A stretch of 64,000 bases of DNA from Pseudomonadota bacterium (GTDB lineage: Bacteria > Pseudomonadota > Gammaproteobacteria > Enterobacterales > Enterobacteriaceae), in contig JAGTSE010000032.1 of NCBI GenBank assembly GCA_018261615.1, positions 1 through 64,000 of the forward strand, written 5' to 3'. Below the pieces are notes generated by a model that ran no database searches, was not told the DNA's origin, and was given only the letters and a program-made list of their open reading frames with translations. Shown piece after piece: positions 12,675 to 23,914 of the stretch (the stretch's first letter is position 1; every line of letters begins with the position of its first letter). A program made the position numbers and the translations under genes.

Positions 12675-14000
12675 GTGCAACAGATAGCCCGCTCTGTCGC
12701 TCTGGCATTTAACAGTCTACCCCGGCCCCACCGTGTCATGCTGGGGTCGCTTACCGTTCTTACACTCACGGTCGCCGTCTGGCGGCCTTACGTTTATCAC
12801 CCCGAAGCCACATCCCCGATCGTGAAAGCGATTGAACTGCCGAAAAATGAAATCCGCTCGCTGCTGCCGGAAGCCAGCGAACCTATCGATCAAACCACTT
12901 CTGATGATGTGGATGATATCCCACAAGATGAACTGGACGATAAAACCGCCAATGAAGTTGGCGTTCACGAATATGTGGTTTCTACCGGCGATACGCTCAG
13001 CAGTATCCTCAACCAGTACGGCATTGCTATGGGAGATATCAGCCAGCTAGCCGCTGCCGATAAGGAACTGCGTAATCTGAAGATAGGTCAACAACTTTCA
13101 TGGACGCTCACCGCCGATGGCGATCTTCAACGCCTGACGTGGGAGATGTCCCGCCGCGAAACCCGCACGTATGACCGCGTCGATGGCGGGTTTAAAATGA
13201 GCAGTGCGTTGCAGCAGGGAGACTGGGTTAATTCAGTGATGAAAGGCACGGTTGGCGCCAGCTTCGTCGCCAGCGCCCGTGAAGCCGGTTTAACCAGTGT
13301 TGAAGTAAGCTCCGTAATCAAAGCAATGCAGTGGCAGATGGATTTCCGTAAGCTGAAAAAAGGCGATGAATTTTCCGTGTTGATGTCCCGTGAAATGCTC
13401 GACGGTAAGCAGGAACAGAGCCAGTTAGTCGGCGTTCGTCTTCGTTCTGACGGCAAAGATTACTACGCTATTCGCGCCGAAGACGGCAAATTTTACGATC
13501 GCAACGGTAGCGGGCTGGCAAAAGGTTTTATGCGCTTCCCGACAGCGAAACAGTTCCGCGTCTCGTCAAACTTTGATCCGCGCCGTCTGAATCCGGTTAC
13601 CGGACGCATTGCGCCGCACAAAGGCGTCGATTTTGCTCTGCCACAGGGCACGCCGGTGCTTGCGGTTGGCGATGGTGAAGTTGTGGTGGCGAAACGCAGT
13701 GGCGCAGCGGGAAACTACGTTGCTATCCGCCATGGACGTACTTACACAACCCGTTACATGCATCTGCGTAAACTGTTGGTAAAAGCGGGTCAGAAAGTGA
13801 AGCGCGGCGATCGCATAGCCTTGTCGGGTAACACAGGACGTTCCACTGGGCCGCACTTGCACTATGAAATGTGGATAAACCAACAGGCTGTCAACCCGTT
13901 AACGGCAAAACTGCCGCGTACTGAAGGGCTGACAGGTTCGGATCGCACGGATTATTTGACGCAGGTGAAAGAGGTTATCCCGCAATTGCGTTTTGACTGA
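12675..14000 (+). CDS. mepM: Murein DD-endopeptidase MepM
   Basis: A 441-residue envelope protein starting with GTG. Order: N-terminal membrane anchor (about residues 20-40), acidic linker, LysM domain (HEYVVSTGDTLSSILNQYG, near residue 97), then an M23 zinc peptidase domain with HKGVDFALPQG and GPHLHYEMWI. It cleaves D-Ala-mDAP cross-links so new glycan strands can be inserted. It follows znuA by 15 bp. Confidence 0.96.
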   Translation: MQQIARSVALAFNSLPRPHRVMLGSLTVLTLTVAVWRPYVYHPEATSPIVKAIELPKNEIRSLLPEASEPIDQTTSDDVDDIPQDELDDKTANEVGVHEYVVSTGDTLSSILNQYGIAMGDISQLAAADKELRNLKIGQQLSWTLTADGDLQRLTWEMSRRETRTYDRVDGGFKMSSALQQGDWVNSVMKGTVGASFVASAREAGLTSVEVSSVIKAMQWQMDFRKLKKGDEFSVLMSREMLDGKQEQSQLVGVRLRSDGKDYYAIRAEDGKFYDRNGSGLAKGFMRFPTAKQFRVSSNFDPRRLNPVTGRIAPHKGVDFALPQGTPVLAVGDGEVVVAKRSGAAGNYVAIRHGRTYTTRYMHLRKLLVKAGQKVKRGDRIALSGNTGRSTGPHLHYEMWINQQAVNPLTAKLPRTEGLTGSDRTDYLTQVKEVIPQLRFD

Positions 14001-14021
14001 TTCGCTTAACAAATATGCGTT

Positions 14022-14058
14022 CGAAGCCGGTGCCTGTTACGCACCGGCTTTTTCTTTT
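14022..14058 (+). terminator. Terminator after mepM
   Basis: AAGCCGGTGC-ctgttac-GCACCGGCTT followed by TTTC forms a strong intrinsic terminator that separates mepM from lpxM. Confidence 0.85.
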
Positions 14059-14130
14059 GTGCGAAAGATAACGCCTCGCTACACTATCTCCTTATTCTGA
14101 GTGACTTGATTTCTGGCTTGCGGACGATGC

Positions 14131-15102
14131 ATGGAAACGAAAAAAAATAACAGCGAATATATTCCGGAGTTCGAAAGTGAATTCCGTCACCCGCGCAACT
14201 GGGGCGCGTGGCTGGGCGTACTGGCTTTTGCTGGTGTAGCGCTGGTTCCGCCGTCGGTACGCGATCCCCTGCTGGGGGAACTGGGGCGTCTGGCCGGGAA
14301 ATTTGGCAAAAGCGCGCGTCGTCGCGCGCAGATCAATTTGTTCTACTGTTTCCCTGAAAAAAGCGAAGCCGAAAGGGAAGCCATTATTGATGAAATGTTT
14401 GCTACTGCGCCACAGGCAATGGCGATGATGGCGGAGCTGGCGATCCGTGGGCCGGAAAAGGTATTGCCGCGCGTTGAGTGGCAGGGCAAAGACATTATCG
14501 ATGAATTGCAACGTAACAACGAAAAGGTGATTTTCCTCGTGCCGCACGGTTGGGGCGTTGATATTCCGGCGATGCTGATGGCTTCACAGGGGCAGCAGAT
14601 GGCGGCCATGTTCCATAATCAAGGCAATAAAGTCTTTGATTATGTCTGGAATACCGTGCGTCGCCGTTTTGGTGGGCGTTTGCATGCGCGCAACGATGGC
14701 ATTAAGCCTTTTATCCAGTCGGTGCGTCAGGGCTACTGGGGCTACTATCTGCCGGATCAGGATCACGGTGCGGAGCACAGCGAGTTTGTAGATTTTTTTG
14801 CCACCTACAAAGCAACGCTTCCGGCCATTGGCCGCCTAATGAAAGTCTGTCGCGCACGTGTTGTACCGTTGTTCCCGGTCTATGACGCCAGAACACATCG
14901 TCTGATTATCCAGGTGCGGCCGCCGATGGATGATCTGCTAACAGCGGACGACAACACGATCGCCAGGCGCATGAATGAAGAGGTGGAGGTGTTTGTCACG
15001 CCTCGTCCGGAGCAGTACACCTGGATTCTGAAGTTGCTGAAAACGCGCAAACCCGGTGAAACAGAGCCTTATAAACGCAAGGAGCTGTTCCCGAAGAAAT
15101 AA
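14131..15102 (+). CDS. lpxM: Lipid A myristoyltransferase LpxM
   Basis: A 323-residue late lipid A acyltransferase, inner-membrane facing the cytoplasm. The HX4D catalytic motif is in VPHGWGVDI, and a hydrophobic segment near residue 30 anchors it. It adds the secondary myristoyl chain to Kdo2-lauroyl-lipid IVA, giving hexa-acylated lipid A. Confidence 0.96.
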   Translation: METKKNNSEYIPEFESEFRHPRNWGAWLGVLAFAGVALVPPSVRDPLLGELGRLAGKFGKSARRRAQINLFYCFPEKSEAEREAIIDEMFATAPQAMAMMAELAIRGPEKVLPRVEWQGKDIIDELQRNNEKVIFLVPHGWGVDIPAMLMASQGQQMAAMFHNQGNKVFDYVWNTVRRRFGGRLHARNDGIKPFIQSVRQGYWGYYLPDQDHGAEHSEFVDFFATYKATLPAIGRLMKVCRARVVPLFPVYDARTHRLIIQVRPPMDDLLTADDNTIARRMNEEVEVFVTPRPEQYTWILKLLKTRKPGETEPYKRKELFPKK

Positions 15103-15138
15103 AAAAAGCCTCTTCAGCGAGAGGCCTTTTGCTTTTCA
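15102..15138. terminator. Bidirectional terminator between lpxM and pykA
   Basis: AAAAAAAGCCTCT-tcagcg-AGAGGCCTTTT is A-rich on one side and T-rich on the other. It lies between the convergent lpxM and pykA genes. Confidence 0.85.
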
Positions 15139-15147
15139 GTTTGCCGG

Positions 15148-16590
15148 TTATTCGACGGTCAGAATTCGTGTGGTATTGGTGCTGCCCACAGTGCTCATCA
15201 CGTCGCCCTGCGTTACGATTACCAGATCGCCGGAAAGCAGGTAGCCTTTGTCACGCAGCAGGTTAACGGCATCGTGAGCCGCTGCAACACCTTCGTTAAT
15301 GTTGTCGAAATACACCGGCGTTACGCCACGGTAGAGCGCTGTCAGGTTCAGGGTGCGCTCATGGCGGGAGAGGGCGAAAATTGGCAGGCCGGAACTGATA
15401 CGTGAGGTCATCAGGGCGGTGCGGCCGGATTCAGTCATGGATATGATAGCGGTTACACCTTTCAAATGGTTGGCCGCATACATCGCCGACATCGCGATCG
15501 CTTCTTCTACGTTGTCGAACTGAATATCCAGACGGTGTTTAGAAACGTTGATGCTGGGGATCTTTTCCGCACCCAGACAAACGCGCGCCATTGCCGCTAC
15601 CGTTTCAGACGGATACTGACCAGCAGCGGTTTCCGCCGAGAGCATCACGGCATCTGTACCGTCTAGCACGGCGTTAGCTACGTCCATCACTTCCGCACGG
15701 GTTGGCATTGGGTTGGTGATCATCGACTCCATCATCTGTGTGGCGGTGATCACCGCACGGTTCAGTTGACGGGCACGGCGGATCAGCGCTTTCTGAATAC
15801 CTACCAGCTCCGGATCGCCGATTTCAACGCCGAGATCGCCGCGGGCTACCATCACGACATCTGACGCAAGGATCACATCGTCCATCGCGTCCTGATCGCA
15901 AACAGCTTCCGCACGCTCGACTTTCGCTACGATCTTCGCGTCGCAACCTGCATCGCGCGCCAGACGACGGGCGTAATTCAGGTCTTCGCCGCAGCGCGGG
16001 AAAGAGACTGCCAGATAATCAACGCCGATCAGCGCCGCGGTAACGATATCCGCTTTGTCTTTCTCAGTCAGGGCTTCAGCGGAGAGACCGCCGCCCAGTT
16101 TGTTGATGCCTTTGTTGTTGGAGAGCGGTCCGCCGACAGTCACTTCGGTGAACACTTTCATACCCTGAACTTCCAGCACTTTCAGCTGTACGCGACCATC
16201 GTCGAGCAGCAGGATATCGCCCGTCACCACGTCGGCTGGCAGGCCTTTATAATCGATGCCGACTTTTTCCTTGTCGCCTTCGCCTTTACCCAGGTTGGCG
16301 TCGAGCAGGAATTTATCGCCAACGTTCAGGAAAACTTTGCCTTCCTTGAAGGTGGAAACGCGAATTTTGGGACCCTGCAAATCGCCAAGGATAGCAACAT
16401 GACGTCCCAGTTTTGCCGCAATCTCACGCACCTTATCTGCACGTAATTTATGATCTTCAGGTGTTCCGTGTGAGAAGTTCATACGCACCACGTTAGCGCC
16501 AGCAGCGATAACCTTCTCAAGGTTGTTATCGCGGTCAGTGGCCGGGCCTAAGGTGGTTACGATTTTGGTCCTGCGAAGCCTTCTGGACAT
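15148..16590 (-). CDS. pykA: Pyruvate kinase II
   Basis: A 480-residue pyruvate kinase, the AMP-responsive isozyme, making pyruvate and ATP from phosphoenolpyruvate and ADP. Visible family segments are VRMNFSHG, the catalytic KVERAEAV region and the metal/ADP-site [11 protein letters not shown]. The ATG at 16590 (MSRRLRRTK), preceded by GGAG, is preferred over the longer frame from 16614. Confidence 0.97.
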   Translation of the reverse strand: MSRRLRRTKIVTTLGPATDRDNNLEKVIAAGANVVRMNFSHGTPEDHKLRADKVREIAAKLGRHVAILGDLQGPKIRVSTFKEGKVFLNVGDKFLLDANLGKGEGDKEKVGIDYKGLPADVVTGDILLLDDGRVQLKVLEVQGMKVFTEVTVGGPLSNNKGINKLGGGLSAEALTEKDKADIVTAALIGVDYLAVSFPRCGEDLNYARRLARDAGCDAKIVAKVERAEAVCDQDAMDDVILASDVVMVARGDLGVEIGDPELVGIQKALIRRARQLNRAVITATQMMESMITNPMPTRAEVMDVANAVLDGTDAVMLSAETAAGQYPSETVAAMARVCLGAEKIPSINVSKHRLDIQFDNVEEAIAMSAMYAANHLKGVTAIISMTESGRTALMTSRISSGLPIFALSRHERTLNLTALYRGVTPVYFDNINEGVAAAHDAVNLLRDKGYLLSGDLVIVTQGDVMSTVGSTNTTRILTVE

Positions 16591-16716
16591 GTAATACTCC
16601 GTTGACTGAAACAACTTGGTGTTGCGTGAACATGAATTCGACCATTTAGCGCCCCGCTGTGAAGGGCAATGCGCCTGACCGAACAGCGTAAGGGGTTACC
16701 GCTTTGTTATTAACTA

Positions 16717-17586
16717 TTAGTGGTTATCACTTTTGATAAGTAGCTCCTTATCAAAGCGCGATTCTTTCAGAGCTTCTTTGACTCGCTTCAAGTTATCCCT
16801 GAATTTTGCGCCGCGGCGCAAGGTAAAACCGGTGGCCAGCACGTCAATGACGGTAAGTTGCGCAAGTCGGGAAACCATGGGCATATAAATGTCAGTATCT
16901 TCCGGTACATCAAGCGTGATAGCAAGCGTTGCCTCGCGCGCAAGTGGCGTTCCTGCAGACGTCAGGGCAATTACCATGGCATCGTTTTCACGCGCCAGTT
17001 GCGCAAGTTCAACGAGGTTTTTTGTTCTTCCGGTATGGGAAATCAGCACAACCACGTCATCATCGCTACAATTCATACAACTCATGCGTTGCAGCACGAT
17101 GTCGTCGGAGTAAATCACCGGTACGTTGAAGCGGAAAAATTTGTTCATGGCGTCGTGCGCAACGGCGGCAGACGAGCCGAGACCGAAAAATGAAATTTTT
17201 TTCGCCTGGGTCAACAGATCGACGGCGCGATTGACGGCAGCCATATCCAGCGACTGCCGGACGTGATCGAGGCTGGCCATTGCCGACTCAAAGATTTTTC
17301 CGGTATAGGCTTCTACGCTGTCATCTTCATCAACATTTCGATTAACATAGGGCGTACCGTTGGCGAGACTTTGCGCCAGATGCAACTTGAAGTCCGGGAA
17401 ACCACGAGTATCAAGGCTGCGGCAAAAACGGTTCACCGTCGGTTCACTGACGTCTGCTTCCTGTGCCAGCGCAGCGATGCTGGAGTGGATGGCCTGGTCC
17501 GGAGCGGCGAGGATGACTTCCGCGACCTTCCTTTCAGATTTGCTAAGGTGTTCCAGCCGTGACTGGATTTTTTCCAGCATATTCAT
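16717..17586 (-). CDS. hexR: RpiR-family regulator HexR
   Basis: A 289-residue regulator with an N-terminal RpiR-type HTH (about residues 36-60, SEPTVNRFCRSLDTRGFPDF) and a C-terminal SIS sugar-phosphate domain (FFGLGSSAAVAHD, LISHTGRTKN). HexR responds to KDPG and controls central carbon genes including zwf and edd-eda. It is divergent from zwf across a 343-bp region carrying a consensus HexR site, and edd-eda lie just beyond. Confidence 0.96.
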   Translation of the reverse strand: MNMLEKIQSRLEHLSKSERKVAEVILAAPDQAIHSSIAALAQEADVSEPTVNRFCRSLDTRGFPDFKLHLAQSLANGTPYVNRNVDEDDSVEAYTGKIFESAMASLDHVRQSLDMAAVNRAVDLLTQAKKISFFGLGSSAAVAHDAMNKFFRFNVPVIYSDDIVLQRMSCMNCSDDDVVVLISHTGRTKNLVELAQLARENDAMVIALTSAGTPLAREATLAITLDVPEDTDIYMPMVSRLAQLTVIDVLATGFTLRRGAKFRDNLKRVKEALKESRFDKELLIKSDNH

Positions 17587-17929
17587 GGGTTATAAAGCGC
17601 TCATGGTGAAACGATTCCACTGTCAGATGGAATCGTGATGCGTTTTAATCAGATATTACCCCCGCAGGAAGCAGAAAGGTAAGTGATGATGAGAAATGAT
17701 GTTGTTTTTTTTCATTACATGATCAGAGTCAGATTTTATCGTTTGTTTCCAGGGCAAATATCCGGCTTTTTCAGGGCAAAACAACAGATTTTATGTCACA
17801 ACAAAATAACGCACGTCCTGACAATGCGTAACAGTTTCGGGAATTACGTAAACACAGTACAGTGTACTGTAATAAAATTACAACCAGGGCCTGGCTAACG
17901 CTCCAGGACAGCCAACTGAGGAGATTGAC
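17587..17929. other. hexR-zwf divergent regulatory region
   Basis: This intergenic region has no gene. It contains the HexR operator described separately, a T-rich stretch with an ATTACA half-site near 17703-17716 that could be a second HexR contact, and the zwf leader with a GAGGAG-type ribosome-binding site. Confidence 0.6.
17868..17882. promoter_or_regulatory. HexR operator of zwf
   Basis: TGTAATAAAATTACA exactly fits the HexR consensus TGTARTWWWATTACA. It lies 47 bp upstream of the zwf start, near the expected promoter. Confidence 0.85.
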
Positions 17930-19405
17930 ATGGCGGTAGTACAAACAGCCCAGGCGTGTGACCTGGTCATTTTCGGCGCGAAAGGTGACCTCGCACGCCG
18001 AAAATTGCTGCCTTCACTGTATCAACTGGAAAAAGCGGGACAGATCCATCCGGATACACGTATCCTGGGTGTTGGTCGCGCCGAGTGGGATAAGGAAGCC
18101 TATACCAAGGTTGTTCGTGAAGCGCTTGAAACCTTCATGAAGGAAAAAATTGACGAAAGTCTGTGGGATAAGCTAAGTGGTCGTCTGGATTTTTGCAATC
18201 TGGATGTTAACGAAACCTCTGCATTCAAACGTCTTGGCGCAATGCTGGACCAGAAAAATCGTACTACCATCAACTATTTTGCCATGCCACCGAGCACCTT
18301 TGGCGCCATCTGTAAGGGGCTGGGTGGAGCAAAACTGAACGCGAAACCGGCGCGCGTCGTGATGGAAAAGCCGCTGGGTACATCGCTTGCGACATCACGG
18401 GAAATTAACGACCAGGTGGGTGAGTTTTTCGAAGAGTGCCAGGTATACCGCATCGACCATTATCTGGGTAAAGAGACGGTACTTAACCTGCTGGCACTGC
18501 GTTTTGCCAACTCCTTGTTTGTTAACAACTGGGACAATCGCACCATCGATCATGTGGAAATTACCGTGGCGGAAGAGGTCGGTATCGAAGGCCGTTGGGG
18601 CTACTTTGACCAGGCCGGGCAGATGCGCGACATGATCCAGAACCACTTGTTGCAGATCCTCTGCATGATTGCCATGTCGCCGCCGTCTGATCTGAGCGCG
18701 GACAGTATTCGTGATGAAAAAGTGAAAGTGCTGAAATCGTTGCGCCGCATCGATCGCGCCAACGTACGTGAAAAAACCGTGCGTGGTCAGTACACCGGCG
18801 GGTTTGCGCAAGGCAAAAAAGTGCCTGGTTATCTGGAAGAAGAGGGGGCGAACAAATCCAGTAATACTGAAACGTTCGTCGCTATCCGTGTCGATATCGA
18901 TAACTGGCGCTGGGCCGGCGTGCCGTTCTATCTGCGCACCGGTAAACGTCTGCCGACCAAATGTTCAGAAGTCGTGGTCTACTTTAAAACGCCAGAGCTG
19001 AACCTGTTCAAAGAGTCCTGGCAGGATCTGCCGCAGAACAAACTGACCATTCGCCTGCAACCGGATGAAGGTGTGGATATTCAGGTGCTTAACAAGGTTC
19101 CTGGCCTGGATCATAAACATAACCTGCAAATTACCAAACTCGACCTGAGCTACTCCGAGACCTTTAATCAAACGCATCTTGCTGATGCTTACGAGCGCCT
19201 TCTGCTGGAAACCATGCGTGGTATTCAGGCCCTGTTCGTGCGCCGTGACGAAGTGGAAGAAGCCTGGAAATGGGTCGATTCCATCACCGAAGCGTGGGCA
19301 GCAGACAACGACGCGCCGAAACCGTATCAGGCAGGTACCTGGGGACCGGTTGCATCGGTGGCGATGATCACCCGCGACGGTCGTTCATGGAACGAGTTTG
19401 AGTGA
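17930..19405 (+). CDS. zwf: Glucose-6-phosphate dehydrogenase
   Basis: A 491-residue enzyme that oxidises glucose-6-phosphate to 6-phosphogluconolactone with NADP. The nucleotide-binding loop is [11 protein letters not shown] (about residues 15-25), and the active-site signature is RIDHYLGKE. It feeds both the oxidative pentose-phosphate pathway and the Entner-Doudoroff genes immediately downstream. Confidence 0.98.
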   Translation: MAVVQTAQACDLVIFGAKGDLARRKLLPSLYQLEKAGQIHPDTRILGVGRAEWDKEAYTKVVREALETFMKEKIDESLWDKLSGRLDFCNLDVNETSAFKRLGAMLDQKNRTTINYFAMPPSTFGAICKGLGGAKLNAKPARVVMEKPLGTSLATSREINDQVGEFFEECQVYRIDHYLGKETVLNLLALRFANSLFVNNWDNRTIDHVEITVAEEVGIEGRWGYFDQAGQMRDMIQNHLLQILCMIAMSPPSDLSADSIRDEKVKVLKSLRRIDRANVREKTVRGQYTGGFAQGKKVPGYLEEEGANKSSNTETFVAIRVDIDNWRWAGVPFYLRTGKRLPTKCSEVVVYFKTPELNLFKESWQDLPQNKLTIRLQPDEGVDIQVLNKVPGLDHKHNLQITKLDLSYSETFNQTHLADAYERLLLETMRGIQALFVRRDEVEEAWKWVDSITEAWAADNDAPKPYQAGTWGPVASVAMITRDGRSWNEFE

Positions 19406-19430
19406 TTTTCTGGCGGAAAATGTTATCTAA

Positions 19431-19448
19431 TTTTACCGGTAACATGAT
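19431..19448. promoter_or_regulatory. GntR-like operator upstream of edd
   Basis: TTTTACCGGTAACATGAT resembles the gluconate repressor operator known upstream of E. coli edd. It lies after zwf and before the zwf terminator, about 190 bp from the edd start. Confidence 0.6.
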
Positions 19449-19482
19449 CTAACACAGATAACAGGATAATTTTTCACCTTTC

Positions 19483-19517
19483 AGGCCCCGACTGGATTCA
19501 CCAGCGGGGCTTTTTTT
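19483..19517 (+). terminator. Terminator after zwf
   Basis: A GGCCCCG...CGGGGC hairpin followed by seven T residues ends the zwf transcript. edd is therefore likely transcribed mainly from its own promoter. Confidence 0.8.
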
Positions 19518-19638
19518 ATTACACTGGCTGAAGCGATTTTGCCTTTGGGGCGCGGCGTTTTGGTGTTTACAGTCTGATAACTAAGGCTCATGGCATTGTT
19601 GGCGCAGTCCCCCGGACAGATAAATTTCAGGAGCCTTT

Positions 19639-21450
19639 ATGAACTCAACAATGTTACGCGTAACAAAACGTATTATTGAACGTTCGCGCGAAACCCGCTC
19701 AGCCTATCTTGCACGCATCGAACAGGCGAAAACAAACGTCGTGCGCCGTTCCACACTGGCCTGCGGTAACCTGGCCCACGGATTTGCGGCCTGCCAGCCT
19801 GACGACAAAGCCTCCCTCAAAAGCATGTTGCGCAACAATATTGCCATTATCACTTCCTACAACGACATGCTTTCCGCTCACCAGCCTTACGAAGTATATC
19901 CGGAGATTATCCGTAAAGCGTTGCATTCGGTGAACGCGGTGGGTCAGGTAGCGGGCGGCGTTCCGGCAATGTGCGACGGCGTAACCCAGGGGCAGGACGG
20001 TATGGAACTTTCCCTGCTGAGCCGCGAAGTGATTGCGATGTCGGCAGCGGTAGGGCTTTCTCACAATATGTTTGACGGCGCGCTGTACCTCGGCGTGTGC
20101 GACAAAATCGTCCCTGGGCTGGCCATGGCGGCGCTGTCATTTGGTCATTTACCGGCGCTGTTTATCCCGTCTGGTCCGATGGCGAGCGGTCTGGCGAATA
20201 AAGAGAAAGTACGGATTCGCCAGCTTTATGCGGAAGGCAAAGTCGATCGGATGGCGCTGCTCGAATCAGAAGCGGCGTCATATCATGCGCCAGGCACCTG
20301 TACGTTTTATGGCACGGCAAACACTAACCAGATGGTGATCGAGTTTATGGGCATGCAACTGCCTGGCTCATCGTTTGTCCATCCGGATGCGCCTCTGCGC
20401 CGTGTACTGACTGAAGCGGCAGCCCGTCAGATTACCCGCCTGACCGGCAATGGCAACGAGTGGATGCCACTCGGTAAAATGATTGATGAAAAAGCCGTGG
20501 TGAACGGTATCGTCTCGCTGCTGGCGACAGGCGGCTCCACCAACCACACCATGCATCTGGTGGCGATGGCGCGCGCCGCAGGGATCATCATCAACTGGGA
20601 TGATTTCTCCGATCTTTCTGATGTGGTTCCGCTGCTGGCGCGTCTCTATCCGAATGGCCCGGCGGACATTAACCACTTCCAGGCGGCGGGGGGAGTGCCG
20701 GTGCTGATTCGTGAATTGCTGAAAGGCGGGCTGTTGCATGAAGACGTTCACACCGTGGCGGGCTTTGGTCTGACGCGCTACACCCAGGAACCGTGGCTCA
20801 ATAATGGCGAGCTGGACTGGCGTGACGGCGCGACCGCATCGCTGGATGCTAACGTCATTGCGACCATCGATCAGCCGTTCTCGAAACATGGCGGCACCAA
20901 AGTGCTGAGTGGCAATCTGGGGCGCGCGGTGATGAAAACATCGGCAGTGCCGGTCGAAAATCAGGTTATTGAAGCGCCAGCGATGATTTTTGAAAGCCAG
21001 CATGATGTTTTACCGGCCTTTGAAGCAGGTCTGCTGGATCGTGATTGCGTGGTGGTTGTCCGTCATCAAGGGCCAAAAGCGAACGGCATGCCAGAATTGC
21101 ATAAACTCATGCCGCCACTTGGTGTATTATTGGACCGCCGTTTCAAAATAGCATTAGTTACCGATGGACGGTTGTCAGGTGCATCAGGTAAAGTGCCATC
21201 GGCAATCCACGTTACACCAGAAGCATACGATGGCGGATTGCTGGCGAAAGTGCGTGATGGCGATGTTATCCGGGTTAACGGGCAGACAGGCGAGTTAACG
21301 CTGCTGGTTGATGACAACGAACTTGCCGCACGTCAGCCACATATTCCTGACCTGAGCGCGATGCGCGTGGGCACAGGCCGCGAATTGTTCGGCGCGCTGC
21401 GGGAAAAACTCTCCGGTGCGGAGCAGGGCGCAACCTGTATCACTTTTTAA
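19639..21450 (+). CDS. edd: Phosphogluconate dehydratase
   Basis: A 603-residue IlvD/Edd-family [4Fe-4S] dehydratase, identical in length to E. coli Edd. It converts 6-phosphogluconate to KDPG. Family blocks include [26 protein letters not shown] and [14 protein letters not shown]; the cysteines in the first two belong to the cluster-ligand regions. eda follows 36 bp later. Confidence 0.97.
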   Translation: MNSTMLRVTKRIIERSRETRSAYLARIEQAKTNVVRRSTLACGNLAHGFAACQPDDKASLKSMLRNNIAIITSYNDMLSAHQPYEVYPEIIRKALHSVNAVGQVAGGVPAMCDGVTQGQDGMELSLLSREVIAMSAAVGLSHNMFDGALYLGVCDKIVPGLAMAALSFGHLPALFIPSGPMASGLANKEKVRIRQLYAEGKVDRMALLESEAASYHAPGTCTFYGTANTNQMVIEFMGMQLPGSSFVHPDAPLRRVLTEAAARQITRLTGNGNEWMPLGKMIDEKAVVNGIVSLLATGGSTNHTMHLVAMARAAGIIINWDDFSDLSDVVPLLARLYPNGPADINHFQAAGGVPVLIRELLKGGLLHEDVHTVAGFGLTRYTQEPWLNNGELDWRDGATASLDANVIATIDQPFSKHGGTKVLSGNLGRAVMKTSAVPVENQVIEAPAMIFESQHDVLPAFEAGLLDRDCVVVVRHQGPKANGMPELHKLMPPLGVLLDRRFKIALVTDGRLSGASGKVPSAIHVTPEAYDGGLLAKVRDGDVIRVNGQTGELTLLVDDNELAARQPHIPDLSAMRVGTGRELFGALREKLSGAEQGATCITF

Positions 21451-21486
21451 AACGATAAGATTAGTTCTGGCGAGAGAAAAACTCTG

Positions 21487-22128
21487 ATGAAAAACTGGAA
21501 AACGAGTGCAGAAGCAATTCTGAAGACAGGTCCGGTAGTGCCGGTGATTGTAGTGAACAAACTGGAACACGCTGTGCCGATGGCAAAAGCGCTGGTTGCT
21601 GGTGGTGTTCGCGTACTGGAAGTCACCCTGCGTACGGCTTGTGCGATGGATGCTATCCGCGCTATCGCGAAAGAAGTGCCCGACGCAATTATCGGTGCCG
21701 GTACGGTACTGAACCCGCAGCAACTGGCGGAAGTCACCGCTGCTGGCGCTCAGTTTGCAATCAGTCCGGGCCTGACCGAGCCGCTGCTGAAAGCCGCGAC
21801 TGAAGGTACGATCCCGTTGATCCCGGGTATCAGCACTGTTTCTGAGTTGATGCTGGGCATGGATTACGGTCTGAAAGAGTTCAAATTCTTCCCGGCGGAA
21901 GCCAACGGCGGTACTAAAGCGCTGCAGGCGATCGCTGGCCCGTTCTCGCAGGTTCGTTTCTGCCCGACTGGCGGGATCTCTCCGGCTAACTACCGTGACT
22001 ACCTGGCGCTGAAAAGCGTGCTGTGCATCGGCGGTTCATGGCTGGTACCGGCAGATGCGCTGGAAGCAGGCGATTATGATCGCATCACTAAACTGGCGCG
22101 CGAAGCGGTAGAAGGCGCGAAACAGTAA
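21487..22128 (+). CDS. eda: KDPG/KHG aldolase
   Basis: A 213-residue class I aldolase that splits KDPG into pyruvate and glyceraldehyde-3-phosphate. The catalytic Glu lies in RVLEVTLRT and the Schiff-base Lys in [10 protein letters not shown]. It is the second gene of the edd-eda unit. Confidence 0.97.
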   Translation: MKNWKTSAEAILKTGPVVPVIVVNKLEHAVPMAKALVAGGVRVLEVTLRTACAMDAIRAIAKEVPDAIIGAGTVLNPQQLAEVTAAGAQFAISPGLTEPLLKAATEGTIPLIPGISTVSELMLGMDYGLKEFKFFPAEANGGTKALQAIAGPFSQVRFCPTGGISPANYRDYLALKSVLCIGGSWLVPADALEAGDYDRITKLAREAVEGAKQ

Positions 22129-22134
22129 TCTCGC

Positions 22135-22203
22135 GGGCGGGTATTTACCCGCCTTGTGCAGAAAGGTCCGGCAGGCGATGAGCGCCTCCGGGCCTTTTTT
22201 TAG
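22135..22203 (+). terminator. Terminator region between eda and purT
   Basis: Two hairpins are visible: GGCGGGT-attt-ACCCGCC, and a second G/C-rich one (GGTCCGGCAGGCG ... CGCCTCCGGGCC) followed by a T run. The latter overlaps the purT stop codon on the opposite strand. Confidence 0.7.
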
Positions 22204-23378
22204 CCCTTAACCTGAATTGCCGCAGCTGCGGCAACCGCGCGTTCTACAGCCGTTTCGACATTGTCAGCCACGGCCAGCGCAACGCCCATGCGGCGCGAAC
22301 CGTCGATTTCAGGTTTGCCAAAAAGACGCAGTTGCACGCCGGCAGCGAGCGCATTTTGCACATTATCGAAGGTCACATTCTGGCTGCTCAGGCGCGGCAG
22401 GATCACTGCTGAAGCTGCCGGGCCGTACTGGCGAATGTCGCCAATCGGTAAACTGAGGAAAGCTCGGACATGCAGTGCGAACTCCGAGAGATCCTGGGAA
22501 ATCAACGTCACCATCCCAGTATCATGCGGGCGAGGAGAGACCTCGCTGAAAATCACTTCATCGCCGCAAACGAACAGCTCTACGCCAAACAGCCCATAGC
22601 CTCCCAGCGCCAGCACGACTTTGCTGGCAATCTCCTGCGCGCGCTCCAGCGCCAGTGGCGACATCTGCTGTGGCTGCCAGGATTCACGATAATCACCGTC
22701 TTCCTGGCGATGGCCGACCGGCGCGCAGAAATGTACGCCATCAACGGCGCTAATGGTCAGAAGCGTGATTTCAAAATCAAAGTTAACTACGCCTTCGACA
22801 ATCACTCGCCCGGCACCCGCGCGGCCGCCCTGTTGGGCGTATTCCCAGGCTTTCGTCAGTTGCTCTGCGCTTTTAATAAAGCTCTGGCCTTTACCGGAGG
22901 AACTCATCACCGGTTTTACGATACAGGGCAAACCCATTTCGGCCACCGCATCGCGAAAAGCTGCTTCACTATCGGCAAAGCGGTAGCGGGATGTCGGTAA
23001 CTGCAACTCTTCCGCCGCCAGGCGACGAATGCCTTCACGGTTCATTGTCAATTTTGTGGCACGGGCGCAGGGCACCACATATTGGCCTTGCGCTTCCAGT
23101 TCCAGCAGTGTGTCGGTGGCGATAGCTTCGATTTCTGGCACGATAAAATGCGGTTTTTCTTGTGTGACCAGCGCTTTCAGTGCATCACCATCAAGCATAT
23201 TGATCACATGCGAACGGTGCGCCACATGCATAGCCGGCGCATTGGCGTAGCGATCAACCGCGATCACTTCAATGCCCAGTCGTTGACATTCAATGGCTAC
23301 TTCCTTACCCAGTTCGCCAGAGCCAAGTAACATCACGCGAGTTGCTGCAGGACGCAGCGCAGTACCTAAAAGAGTCAT
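22200..23378 (-). CDS. purT: Formate-dependent phosphoribosylglycinamide formyltransferase
   Basis: A 392-residue ATP-grasp enzyme that makes formyl-GAR from GAR, formate and ATP in purine synthesis. An N-terminal preATP-grasp Rossmann segment ([16 protein letters not shown]) is followed by the ATP-grasp core ([15 protein letters not shown]) and the metal-binding [14 protein letters not shown] PurR box lies just upstream. Confidence 0.97.
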   Translation of the reverse strand: MTLLGTALRPAATRVMLLGSGELGKEVAIECQRLGIEVIAVDRYANAPAMHVAHRSHVINMLDGDALKALVTQEKPHFIVPEIEAIATDTLLELEAQGQYVVPCARATKLTMNREGIRRLAAEELQLPTSRYRFADSEAAFRDAVAEMGLPCIVKPVMSSSGKGQSFIKSAEQLTKAWEYAQQGGRAGAGRVIVEGVVNFDFEITLLTISAVDGVHFCAPVGHRQEDGDYRESWQPQQMSPLALERAQEIASKVVLALGGYGLFGVELFVCGDEVIFSEVSPRPHDTGMVTLISQDLSEFALHVRAFLSLPIGDIRQYGPAASAVILPRLSSQNVTFDNVQNALAAGVQLRLFGKPEIDGSRRMGVALAVADNVETAVERAVAAAAAIQVKG

Positions 23379-23416
23379 AGCATCTTACCGTTGGAAAAAA
23401 ACTGGGCGCAGTATAA

Positions 23417-23432
23417 ACGAAAACGTTTGCGC
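23417..23432. promoter_or_regulatory. PurR box of purT
   Basis: ACGAAAACGTTTGCGC closely fits the PurR operator ACGCAAACGTTTGCGT. It lies 39 bp upstream of the purT start, so purT should be repressed when purines are plentiful. Confidence 0.85.
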
Positions 23433-23476
23433 CTGTCTTTTATCCCTTGCGATGCTTTTTTCATCGCGCTACTATG

Positions 23477-23492
23477 CTGTATAAATACACAG
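23477..23492. promoter_or_regulatory. LexA box of yebG
   Basis: CTGTATAAATACACAG fits the LexA consensus (CTGT-N8-ACAG). It lies 17 bp upstream of the yebG start, as expected for this SOS gene. Confidence 0.88.
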
Positions 23493-23509
23493 TTGAATGA
23501 GGCTGCATC

Positions 23510-23851
23510 ATGGCGGTAGAAGTTAAATACGTAGTCATTCGTGAAGGTGAGGAAAAAATGTCTTTTGCCAGCAAAAAGGAAGCTGATGCTTACGATAAAA
23601 TGCTCGATCTGGCGGAAGTGCTGGGCGACTGGTTAGGTAGCGGCCCGGTAGCGCTGGAAGATGAGATGCGCGATCAAATGGCGCTGTGGCTTGCCGAACA
23701 GAAAGACGCGCTGAGCGGCATTCTGAAATCCGGCAAATTGCCCGGCGCTGAAGCGGAAGAACCTGCCGCAGCCGCTGCTTCTGATGATGATGCTGAACCG
23801 ATAGATGCGGTGGATATTAAAAGCGCACAGAAGCGCGCGAAAGTCGCCTGA
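23510..23851 (+). CDS. yebG: SOS-induced protein YebG
   Basis: A 113-residue small protein of the YebG family, known to be DNA-damage inducible; its biochemical role is unknown. The N-terminal part (MAVEVKYVVIREGEEKMSF) is strongly conserved, while the C-terminal third is Ala/Glu-rich and probably disordered. A LexA box precedes it. Confidence 0.93.
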   Translation: MAVEVKYVVIREGEEKMSFASKKEADAYDKMLDLAEVLGDWLGSGPVALEDEMRDQMALWLAEQKDALSGILKSGKLPGAEAEEPAAAAASDDDAEPIDAVDIKSAQKRAKVA

Positions 23852-23914
23852 TCTTGCACTGCCAGCAATTTGTACCATGCTTTTCACTGGACAAGTAAGT
23901 ACCTTGAGATAAGC

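Noticed and set aside
20368..21003. A 211-residue minus-strand frame inside edd
   Set aside because: Antisense to a well-conserved enzyme gene, with His/Arg-rich text and no recognisable family.
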